A stretch of DNA of 64,000 nt. Origin: Panax quinquefolius. Its lineage: Eukaryota > Streptophyta > Magnoliopsida > Apiales > Araliaceae. Location: the NCBI GenBank assembly GCA_020205615.1, contig CM035151.1:16160322-16224321 (forward strand), given 5' to 3'. Positions 11,762 to 22,568 of this stretch are shown here, in pieces (the stretch's first letter is position 1; every line of letters begins with the position of its first letter). Position numbers and translations under genes: made by a program. The notes beneath the pieces are model-generated. The model saw only the letters and a program-made list of their open reading frames with translations. It was not told where the DNA came from and searched no databases.

Positions 11762-12540
11762 TGTAAGACCCCAAATTATTAATAAATGAAATTTATTTTT
11801 CTCAATTTATTATTTTGAAATAGTAAGGGTTGATTTGATTAATGTGGATAGTTATGGGTAAAATACGCAAATATTTCGAATAATAAAGTGGTTATAAAAT
11901 ATTCATTATCATTCGGAGAATATTCGTTTGGTCGTGGAATATTAAATCTTTGTCGAGAGAATATTAAATGCGATGACGACGCAATTTTTTGTGGGCCCCA
12001 TAACGGAAAGCGATTGGATGAAGAAAAGCGACAAATATAAGTTGTTTATAAATAGCGGCAGTAGTTATTCACTGAATTAATATTGTTGGAATACCCAGTG
12101 GTTAAAAACACACTAATTCGCGTTGTTGAGCAAAGAAGACACGGTATTGCACCAATTATTGATTCTTACGTAAGAAGGCACTACTCAATAATTGTTACGA
12201 TAATTACTATTCAAGATTTTATTTTATTGATTCAATAATTGCTTTGCGTTGATATTTTATATTGTTGTTGTTTCAATAATTGTCATTACAAGATTTTTAT
12301 TATCGAAACAATAATTCATATTATCTGAATAATATTATTAGATAACATTATTGGCAATGTCTAGAAAGTTACATCAAGGAGAGGTTTGGTCACCTAATTG
12401 CTGCGCCAATGAAGGAGAAATTCTTATTGGAAAGCCCCCTTTCCTGAACTACACAGGTTGCAAGATCTTGTGATTCTGTAATATTATTTGTGAATAATTA
12501 ATTATTGATTTATATTGATGAGGAAAATATTGATTTTATG
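11762..12540 (+). repeat. LTR B, 5' part, second copy
   Basis: It matches 3354-4130 nearly base for base except for small insertions and deletions. It also breaks off in the same place, near 'attttatgtggata', where a gypsy coding fragment begins. The shared end point suggests both copies come from one rearranged ancestor. Confidence 0.8.
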
Positions 12541-12890
12541 TGGATAAAGAGCCCCGAACCTTTCGTTGTTGACTTCCTCTTGTGTGGAATGCACCGAAGC
12601 CGGACTTTTCGTAGGCGACATCGTGAATGAAGATGGCAAGGTTATAGGTATCGTTGTGAGGTGCTTTATCTCAGTTAAGGGATAGAAGTCACAGTTGGTA
12701 TCAATGTGACGTACTATCCAAGTCTTGGATGAGAGTCACAGCTTTTGAATGATATTTCTATTATTAATAAATTTCTGGCGTATTCTTGAAGACTTCTTAG
12801 CCTACTTAGAGCGTGAAATCGAGTTTTATATTGACCTCAAAGACAAAACCCATTTCGAAACCTCAAATATTTCTTCAACTAAAATGAGCA
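12541..12890 (+). pseudogene. Gypsy fragment between protease and RT
   Basis: The frames read in pieces. One gives RILEDFLAYLEREIEFYIDL, the linker leading into RT, corresponding to the FPDVFPEELPGLP-type stretch of intact elements. The same DNA is found at 8190-8470. Frameshifts and stops abound and the RT core is missing. Confidence 0.75.
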
Positions 12891-14040
12891 GCTTTACGTG
12901 ATTTATGATGAAAGTCATAATAAAAGCATTGGACTAATGAAAATCATGGGTATTCGTGGTATTAGTAAGTGTTATGATGAGTTATGTTGGTTAGTATGTG
13001 AAAACATGAAAGTTTCTTAGAAATCACAAAGAGTTGAAAATCGATTTTGGTGAAAAACGTAATATGAAATTCAATTGACCAAATCTCTTATTATATTTTG
13101 AATTTTTGAGTGTGGTCAAGTCCTAGAGTTAGATCTATGAGTTACCTAACTAATCCAAGTGGAATTACTGGAAAAGGTGTTGTAGATTTTTGTGTGGACT
13201 GATTTTAGCAAAGGAGTGCAAAGCTGCAAAAAACCAAAAAAGTAACGCCATGATTTTAGTGGGAAATGTTTTACCACTTAAATTATGAGAAAAATTCTGT
13301 CCTTTTGGGACATGAAGGTATATGGTATAAAGTACCTCCTGTCCAAAAATGAGCTCATTCTTACTTAAAATGAGCAAGTTATGACTATTTCAATATTTAG
13401 GTTTTTCCGGCGAAAATGCTATAACAGGAGTTCTATAACTCTCGATGACCATGAAATTTAAACTAGAAGCTCACGTTAACATGTGTAAGGTCCTGCCAAG
13501 ATTTTGGGAATTTTTGGAGTTAAACTTGAGGTAGCTAATTTCTTAAGGAATTAATTAGAAATTGATTTTTGAAAAATAGTAAATGAATTTTAAAATTACG
13601 AGAAAATATATTTTCATTATGGGATTATATTTTGCTAAATCCCGGAAAAAGAAATATTTTGGGACTAATTTGGTATTTTTTATGAAAATAGTTTAATTAC
13701 TGAACATATGAGTTAAATATGTTATGTGAAGTAACAAAGTTGAAAATAGGATTTTATGGCTAAAGAATCCTATATAGAGTATATGCATATTTTTTGATGA
13801 CGGATTTGATAATTGGTGATGATATCTTATGAGTATGGCATTTTGAATGATTAAATGCATTATATGGTAAAAGCATAAACAATTGAGATAAATTGTTTAT
13901 AAATTTAAGAAGTGATTAAAATATTGTTATAATATTAATGATATTAGATTATGAGATTATTAAGTGATTGATAACATAGGGATATTCTTGAATCTCGGAT
14001 AAATTATATTATAAATGTTTAATATTTATCCTTTGTCTCA
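12891..14040. other. Unidentified repeat-like DNA
   Basis: This 1.15-kb AT-rich stretch is not alike to either LTR family or to gypsy coding DNA in the window. It has no long open frame: the 70-codon minus frame at 13165-13377 matches no family I know. The style (phrases such as 'gagttaaacttgaggtagc') suggests non-coding DNA of another LTR element, but I cannot assign it. Confidence 0.35.
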
Positions 14041-15010
14041 TTTGATTGATTCTTTATATCATTATCCTCATGCTTATATTGTGTTGAAAGTCATCATGGC
14101 TTACGTGCATAGATGGACTTGGTATGATTATAACGAGGATTGTTAGGGGTATAATCATAACCATAATTGAAAACACGATTATCTTCGGGTCAGTAGTGCA
14201 TGGATAATTTGTGGTCGTGATACTAATGAATACACGATTATCTTCGTAGTAGTAGTGTATGGATAATTTGTGGTCGTGATACTTAATGAATACACGATTA
14301 TCTTTGGTAGTAGTGCATGGATAATTTGTGGTCGTGATACTAATGAATACACGATTATCTTTGGTAGTAGTGCATGGATAATTTGTGGTCGTGATACTAA
14401 TGAATACACGATTATCTTTGGTAGTAGTGTATGGATAATTTGTGGTCGTGATCTTAATGAATACACGATTATCTTTGGTCGTAGTGCATGGATAATTTGT
14501 GGTCGGATACTATCTGAATGAATACGATTATCTTTGGTCAGTAGTGCATGGATAATTCGTGGTCGTGATACTTAATGAATATCCTTGGCACGTAGAAAAG
14601 GGGATGATTCGATGATATGGATTAATTATTGAGTTGAGTCTCAAAGAATGAAATATTATTTCATGGATGTGGTAAAAGTCATCTTCGGTAGTAGTGCATT
14701 GTTAGACTTGGTATGATTATGACCACGGATTATTCGGTATAATCATGATCAGTAATTAAAAACACTAATATCCTTGGCGAAGAGTGCATGGATAATTCGT
14801 GGTTGTGATACTATTAAGTCGCGTCTCAAAGATTATTGGTTTTCTGATTGTATATCTTTAGCTTTGTAGTGCAAAAGATGAATTGTTAATGAATATCTTT
14901 GGCGGATTAGAAGATGATTTTAATATTTTTAATGATAAAGGTATTCAAGGTATCCTCACCTCTTATCATACTGTGTGACGCACCACCTAATTTCGAGGGC
15001 GAAATTCCAT
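14041..15010 (+). repeat. LTR A interior fragment with amplified hairpin unit
   Basis: It starts in the LTR A region 'cattatcctcatgcttatat' (as at 6390 and 11435). It carries hairpin units before and after the tandem array at 14172-14580, then joins the last bases of the gypsy internal region ('atttcgagggcgaaattcc') next to a polypurine tract. It looks like the remains of a 5' LTR fused to the 3' end of an element, with almost all internal DNA lost. Confidence 0.7.
14172..14580 (+). repeat. Tandem repeat, about 57 bp x 7
   Basis: Seven head-to-tail units each hold ATTATC, a loop with GTAGTGCA or GTAGTGTA, GATAAT, then 'tgtggtcgtgatact'. The core units are exactly 57 bases, so both strands show periodic 19-residue open frames that are artefacts. 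Single units of the same sequence occur in the other LTR A copies (6640-6690 and 11685-11735). Confidence 0.9.
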
Positions 15011-15020
15011 AAGGAGGAGA
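15011..15020 (+). other. Polypurine tract
   Basis: AAGGAGGAGA lies next to TGTGAGACCCC and shows that the LTR at 15022 is a 3' LTR. Confidence 0.8.
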
Positions 15021-15021
15021 T

Positions 15022-17359
15022 TGTGAGACCCCAGATTTTATCAATAAAGATTTAAATTTTGTCGAAATAATTTTTAATATTATGGTGTGAATTTAAGATA
15101 ATATTATAGTTGTGGGTAATATTTATAAATTTTGCAAAGTATCAAGTGGTTATATTATATTCGATTGGTCGGGGAATATTAGGTTTAGCGAGGGAATATT
15201 CATACAACCGGCTCAATCATTGGTGGACCTTAATAATGTAATTATCATCGGATCGAGAAAGCGACAAAAATATTTTATTGAAATAACGGCGGAAGTTTTA
15301 CCGTTGATCTTGTTGAACTACTCGATAGTAAAAGTAAATCTGATGTCGTGGGTTGTATAGTAAGACACCAGTATTGATTATCGATGCTTTATGTGAGAAG
15401 TCACCGGTTTGATTCCATTATTGTCGATTAATAATATGAATTATTATAGCGATAGTGACGTTTTGTTTTATTCAGTATTATTAACGTAATAAAAGCGAAA
15501 CATCTTTTTATATAAAACAAAATACTTTATTAAAGTTATTCTATAAATAAAATATATTATATTTTATTATGCATAGTGTTGCAGTATAGTGTTTTTGCAT
15601 AGTGTTGCATAGTGTTTGCATAGTAAAATATTTTTATATAAATAGAATATATTATATTTTTTAAAAGATTTTGCTTTAAATATGGATGAAAATCAGATTA
15701 AAGTAAATCAATCTGGACCGATTCATGGATTAATTACTATGCATTCTATTTTTCTATAAATAGAAGCTCATTCCTTCATTATTTTCTTACGAATTCTTTG
15801 AAACTCTGAGAGAGAAATTATAGAGAAAGAAGAAAAGTATTCGCTACTTCACTTTGCCAATATTCAGATTCTTCTAAGGTAGGGAATATTATTTGTTATA
15901 CCCGTAAGGGTGTTATTCTTTGTAAGGGGTGTTATTCTTTCTTATTCACGAAGAGAACTTCGTTATTCCATTCATTATTATTACATTGGAATAACTTTCG
16001 TAAAAGTGGCATACCCTATACATAACCTCAGATACGCATGATACCCTATACTTGGTGAAATCCTTATATTATTCCATTCTTATTTATTCATTGGAATAAC
16101 TTTGTATACGCGGAATCCCCTATACTTGGTGATCTTCTTCCATTATTCCATTCTTTATTATTACATTGGAATATCGTGTTCGTGTGTTTTACAGGACTGG
16201 TTCCATTGTTTATTATTCTGCATTTATTATTACCGTTGGAATATCACGTGCATGTGTTTTACACGGACACGGGTTCCATTGTTTATTATTCAAAGCATTT
16301 ATTATTCTTGGTTGGATCATCCCGCTTGTGAATTTCACCGACTCGGTTCCGTTATTATTATTCATTGGAATAACTCGCTATGCAAGTACCGCACGCATGG
16401 TGATTTCTTTGTTATTCCATTCTTTATTATACCCAAATTGGTTAAAACTTTGACTTTATACTCCATGAAATTAGTAGAATATTCTTGATATTTGCGTTTC
16501 ATCTAGTATCTTTTCATGGAAATATTCTTCCGATCATTCTTGAATTTTACTCTACAAAACAAAGATTCTTGTTGACAATTTGGACGTTATTAATTCTCGG
16601 ATAAAATAATTCTTGAACTTGTTTTATTGAATTATTATGTCATTGTCATCATCCTCATGTTATATTATGGCTTACGTGTATAGATGAACTTAGTATGATT
16701 ATGACCGAGGATCATTCGGTATAATCATGGCTTGTTATAAATGATGTGATAAAAGTCCTCGGTGGCACAGTAATGCGTTGATGGATAGTTTTGGTATGAT
16801 TATGACCGGGGTGATTCGATGATGTGGAATATTTATTAAGTCGAGTCTCATTTATAATGATGATGAAAAACCTTTTAAAACCTAAAAGATAGTAGACTTT
16901 ATTTTCTACTTGACTCTTTTAATGGATTCAGATATTCCACTCGCAGATTAAACCGGTTGTCAATTGTATTTTATCGGTTTAACATCTGTTGAAGGCTAAT
17001 GATAATTTATTCGCATTATCTTAGTCATAATATTTCATTGGGCTAGTTGAGCTCACCCTTTCTTTTTCACCGTTCTCTTGGGAAATGAGAACATAAATTG
17101 GGGACGAGTCGGGGGCAGAGTAATGGTCCAGAGGATAGCATTAGTAGTCCTCACTATTCTGTGAAATAGTGTGATAATAGTTGTAATGAGGACTCCTTTT
17201 GAGTTTGTATAATATCTAGTAGACAATATTTGTATTCAAACTCACAGTTTATGTCGTATTGTACACGACAGTTATGTTTGTAAGTTGTATTTGAATTTAT
17301 GTACCATGTAAGTGGCGACCCAAGATGGGTGACGTATACCTAATTTTGGGGGCGTCACA
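15022..17359 (+). repeat. LTR A, complete 3' LTR (2,338 bp)
   Basis: It runs from TGTGAGACCCC to GGGGGCGTCACA with typical TG...CA ends. It holds AT-rich U3 with direct repeats of 'catagtgttgca' (15570-15625), a TATA box at 15755-15762, a leader, the TTCC/GGAA array (15965-16440) and fewer GTAGTGCA-type hairpins (16670-16800). The GGCGACCCAAGATGGGTGACG palindrome-like stretch lies near its end. Family C sequence follows directly. Confidence 0.9.
15755..15762 (+). promoter_or_regulatory. TATA box of LTR A
   Basis: TATAAATA followed by 'gaagctcattcc' matches the same site at 5489 and 10529. Confidence 0.7.
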
Positions 17360-18994
17360 GTTTGGTTCCTTCCTTTGATCAACGTTAGCCACCCAAGTGT
17401 TTGGCCTCTAGAGGTGATCCACCAAGAAAGAAGAAAGATCCAAGAAGATGGGTGTTTGGCTAAACCCTAGTTTTCTATCTCTCATAGAAAAAAGCGTACT
17501 CTCCAATAACTGGAATCACGTCTGTCGTGAAAAAGTCAACAACTACTCTACACCCATAATAAGACTCTTCTTATTTATAGATGTAGGCAACCCTCCTTAA
17601 CAATTAAGGAATTTGGCTTTATTTTAATTAATTAAACTCCTTTAATTAATTAGGCTCCTAATCTTATTAGGAATAATTAATTAGTCTTCTAATCTTATTA
17701 GGAATAAATGAGAGTACTTTTATTAATTAATTCACAAACTCCTTTTAGAATTAAATAATAATAATAATAGTAATAATAATAATAAGACTCTCTTATTAAT
17801 TTATATTTAATATTTCTAAAATATTAAATAATAAATATTAAGTTATTTAATTTATTCTATCACCATAGATTAAATTAAATAAACTTAACTTATTATTACG
17901 ATTATGCCATTAACTTCTTAAATAATTATTCTTTCTTTTATGTGTGACCTTTTAGGTTCTCCATATTAAATCGGTTGTGAATAAATCAATTAGAACAATT
18001 CTAATCTTATTTAAATAAATAAATTAAACTATTAATTTATTTAAATAAATAATATTTATTCTACAATAGAGATAAGCCTTCCTAGAATCAACGACTTTCC
18101 AGATAATATAGATTTCAACATTAATCATAAAAGAACCTTTGAGTAAATAGTTACCGTACAATTCAATCCTTCCACCATCCAATGTCCCAATTAAATATAA
18201 GACATGGAATTACTGCCAAGTCTTATTTTATTTAATTATATGTATTTCAATCTTTAAATACACAACACCAAATAATGTAAATTAGAAACTCTTTTCTAAT
18301 TTCATTATGTCTTGGCCAAGGACTACTGGGTTGTCATTTATCGAATCACATAGGACATTTCTCTTCTTTTACTAGAAGTGGTAGATTCTTTATTGATCAT
18401 ACATTATCTCCATATATAACTTATTATACCCAAGCATTCCCTTTGATATACCCTAAGGGTCTTAAGGAATAAGTCAAAGTATAACTCATCATACACAAGA
18501 TACTATGATGATCTCAAGTCCAAGGATCATCAGATTACTATCACTACAGAATTCTATTGACAGCAAGTAAAACTCCATTAGGTATTCCTTAGCGAGCCAC
18601 GCTCAAATGAACTTATTCTCTAATAAGCACCTACATACTTGCTTTAGTGTCTCCACACAAATGATCACGAGATCAATCATCCTCATCCAATGAAAGCAAA
18701 GAACGATGTACTCAATCTATCCGGATTCACTAATCCCCAATTTAGTAATCCAACGATTGGGAACTATTTTAGTATTAAGCTTTCTAAGAATTTAGATCTC
18801 ATTAGAATGATCATCATCATTATTCTAAAATCATTTCTTAAAACTATGGGTTTATCACATATTATAAAACAGCATCATATAGATAATTAAAAACTTTTAA
18901 TAAATTAATAATTTTTATTAATAAATAAATAAGATTGTTACAAAGTATATGCTTTATCATCAAACATGATTGGCTTGTGTGCATACTACTTTCA
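17360..18994 (-). repeat. LTR-like repeat family C, longest copy
   Basis: A 1.6-kb AT-rich repeat with CTATAAATA on the minus strand (17572-17580). Downstream of it in the minus sense is a leader with 'aaaactagggtttagcc' and 'ggatcacctctagaggcc'. This promoter-then-leader layout and the TG-like minus-strand start at 18994 are as expected of a copia-type LTR. The rest is poly(ATT) tracts and 'ttaattaatt' runs. A second, edge-truncated copy is at 1-560 and the leader half is repeated at 22538-25087. No protein. Confidence 0.6.
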
Positions 18995-19331
18995 TTTAGA
19001 ACATATGGTAGATGATAAAACTTTTCAACCATAGTTACAGCGGAACGAGCAATCCATTAGTAGAGTCAAATAGACCATAAAGTCTATTATCTTCTCCACA
19101 TTAAAAGTCCACCAACAATGTTTTATCCCTGTAATATCAATCAACAGTTCCTTTCCATAATTATATGAATAACTCATAATCATAGTTGTGATTCTAAATT
19201 CCTCTTCTCATCCAGGACGAAAATAATTTTCATCACATATCTTTACCTGAAACATCAAAGATCATGGTTATATCAAATCACAGTTCTTGTTCATAATCAT
19301 ACTAATAAATTAGGGGTTCATACTTTAGTTT
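18995..19331 (-). repeat. LTR B, distal part
   Basis: This minus-strand LTR B DNA ('cagcggaacgagcaatcc', 'agtagagtc') continues at 20866 after a solo-LTR insertion. The 3' end of the LTR is lost at the join with family C. Confidence 0.7.
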
Positions 19332-20865
19332 TGTTAGAGTTTATGCCCTAGAGGCCAATTGTTTAATATAATTGCTTAACGTTTTGATATTATATTTGAT
19401 TGAATAAATATATGATTTTATTATGGTTTTATTTACTGCGTAATATAATTGTTAACATAATAAAATTCCTTAGAATAGTGATACAAATTATATAGTTTCA
19501 AGTATGTGACTTGAACATGAGATTATATAATTACAATTAGTATCATTATTCTTAAATGTCCCTAGTCGAGTATCATTGTTGATGGGACAACAATGATGCA
19601 TTGAGACTAGTATGTGGATTGACTTATGACCAAATCTCATTGGTTATAAATATATGAGATATTAAGTCAATGCATAGGTACATGTTAGAGAACGATGTAC
19701 TGGACAGACCCACCATGAGAATTCTATATGGAGCATTATGCGAAGTGTCATTAGCAATTCTCATAGTGACAATGATGTAATGGTCCTTCGACCTGAAATC
19801 GCTATATTACTACACGAGAATTTATGTACTTTGATATCATCAAATGTCACCTTTAATAGGGTGGACTATAAAGGTGATTATTGGGTTCATCATGAATCGT
19901 GTGAGAAATATGAGTGATCTAGATGGGATTTAACCATCCTATATATTATGGGTGATATCCATAGGCCTCTTGATTGAGTAGGACTATGAAATGCATGACC
20001 ATGCTCAAATAGTGATTTGTTTCATATAGTCTACTCATTGATAAAAAAAACTCAGATTAAATTATGAAGAGTATGACACATTCCATGACTCGAGTTTAAT
20101 CTAGGATATTAAGATTAAAAGGATTAAATTACATTGAAACATTGGTCACGAAAAGGTTGCATCGAATCATCGATCTTATTATTACTTGGGTAGCGTTGAT
20201 GCATTACTAGATGTCTCATCGCTTATAATTTTATAATATGATTATAAAATTATTGCCAACGTAATAATAAACTATATAGGTCACACACAAAGAAAGTTAT
20301 TAAAGGGAATTAATTTAAATTGTAAGGATTTAAATATATCAATATGATTGATAGTATTTAAATCACTTAATTTAAATTAAAAGGATGCTTTAGATATGTA
20401 TATATATTAATTAAGTAAGACTTAATTAAGATATAATATATATATATATATATATATTCGGATTTTATTTTAATTAGATTAGGGTTTTTGATTAATTCCG
20501 ATTTATTGCTATATATATGATATATCAGCGCTTTTTGAAAATAATCAAAAACAAAAACCCTAGCCGCTCTTAGAGAGAGACTAGAGAAAACAGTTTCGAA
20601 AATTCTCATCCTTGGTGGCTAGTACCGCGATTCCTTCTTCTCGCAGATCGTAGGACGATTCGTGGAGCGTTCGTGTGGATACCTGTAGAGAGTAGTTAGA
20701 TTCGAAAAGGTGTTGGAGATTCAATAGTATCGTTTAATCGCTTTCTTAATCGGTATAATTTCTAACCACTGAATTAACTATTTTTCGCATGGATCCTGTT
20801 TAGGGTTTCGAATTTGGTTTAAATTCTTCTATTTCCGTTGTGCGTTTTTGTGTCGAAACCCTACA
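19332..20865 (+). mobile_element. Solo LTR (probably copia), 1,534 bp, TSD AGTTT
   Basis: It starts TGTTAGAG and ends ACCCTACA. The 5 bases before it (19327-19331) and after it (20866-20870) are both AGTTT, a perfect target duplication. A TATA-rich run (20430-20458) is followed by a leader with GAGAGAGAC and 'cgtggagcgttcgtgtgg', so transcription ran rightward. There are no internal coding sequence and no second LTR, so it is a solo LTR left by recombination, or a very small TRIM-like element. It split an LTR B. The copia assignment rests only on the TGTTAGA start and size. Confidence 0.85.
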
Positions 20866-22537
20866 AGTTTATCTAAGTTCAAAAATACCTTATAATAATC
20901 AATTGTGGAGCAAAATTCAAGAATAAAGATCAAAACATGGATACAATCAAAGATAGTAACCACAATAGACAACTTGGACAAAGAAAAGAAAATTTTATTT
21001 TTTTCTGTGAATAGTGCCGTATTCATGAATAGTATCGTATACGTGAATAGTAACCCCGACACAAAAAGGTAGAAACTTCACAATAAATTCATACCAATAT
21101 TTTGGTATAATGATATTGAAAGAATAACATCATTATGAAGAAAATAACATCTCTTACCTCAAAATAACAAAGATTTAATCGGAATATCTAAAGATAAGGT
21201 CAAGAAAACTCAGATCGATGACTAGTAACTCACAAAGTATCTAAATACTCACAAAATACGCTCGATAATATAGAAAGTGAAAGAGAGAAAACTTGTTTCT
21301 GACGTGATTTTCAATTCTAACTAAGCACCCTATTTATAGGAAAATTCTTAGAACGCCATAGCAGATTAACTCGCTAATTACCGCTGGCTTTACTCGCTAC
21401 TTATTCAAGCCCACCACTTCTGAAAATAAATTCCAACACCTTTCATTACTCACCAACCAAAAGTGGGGCCCACTATATTTTAATAAAAATATTTATTTCT
21501 AAAATTTCAATAATTCATAATAAATAGCCCCTTTATCAGAAAAATTTGAATCTAATGTCTATTTCATAAGAAATTAAATTCTCTACAACTTTGTAAGTTT
21601 AAGTTTTTCCAAATTTCAAACGAAAAATGATTGAAATCCACATACGGACGATTTTCAAAACTTCCATTATGACAAAATACTGATAAAACACCTCAGCATT
21701 AATTCCTTCATTTATAACCACAATAAATATATCCATCATTTATATCCACATAAAATAAATATTTCCTTATCATATAAATCAATAATTAATTATTCACAAA
21801 TAATATTACAGAATCACAATTATGACAATCAGGTCGTTCCCAAGAAAGATGGGGCTTTCCGATAAGGATTTCTCCTTATTGGCGCGTAATTAGGTGACCA
21901 AACCCCTTTCCTAGACAGAACTTCCTTAGACATTATCGATAATGCTATCTAATAATATTACTCAAATAATATGAATTATTAATTTGATAATGGAAAATAC
22001 TGTGCAGTGACAATTATTGAAACAATAATAAAATAAAATATCAACGTAGCAATTATTGAATCAATAAAATAAAATATTGAATAAAGAATTACTATAACAA
22101 TTATTGAGTAGTCAAGGCTTTCACGTAAGAATCAATAATTCAAAAATATCATGTAATATCGTGTGCTATCGCTATGTGCAACCACACGACATCGTATTTT
22201 AACCACCTAAGTATTCCAATGATGTTACTTCAGAATAACTACGTAGATTATTTATAAAAACTCAAACTTGTCATTTTCTTCATCCTACTGGTTTTTTCGT
22301 TATGGGGCCCATAAATGGCTGTTGGCTACGTGCATGACGATTATTCCCTAACAAAATAAATATTTTATAACCACTTAATTATTTTACAAAATTTGCACAT
22401 TTATAACCACTTAATTATTTTACAAAATTTGCACATTTCACCCATAACCAAAGTATTATATCAAATTAACACCTTATTATTCACAATAATAAATAGATGA
22501 AATTCGATTTTATTCATTAAAAAGTTGGGGTCTTACA
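20866..22537 (-). repeat. LTR B, proximal part with TATA box
   Basis: The LTR starts TGTAAGACCCC, read from 22537 leftward, and resumes to the left of the solo LTR at 19331. It has a minus-strand TATA box ('cctataaatag' reversed near 21330-21340) and a short run of 'gtgaatagt' repeats at 21005-21055. It lies directly beside family C DNA at 22538. Confidence 0.85.
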
Positions 22538-22568
22538 AGATTCATTTGATCAACGTTAGCCATCCAAG

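Noticed and set aside
14179..14521. Open frames on both strands with 19-residue repeats, looking like a repeat protein
   Set aside because: The period equals the 57-bp DNA tandem array inside an LTR; frames are open on both strands for that reason and no start or family match supports a protein.
14172..14580. CRISPR-like array
   Set aside because: Units are head-to-tail with no unique spacers, in plant LTR DNA.
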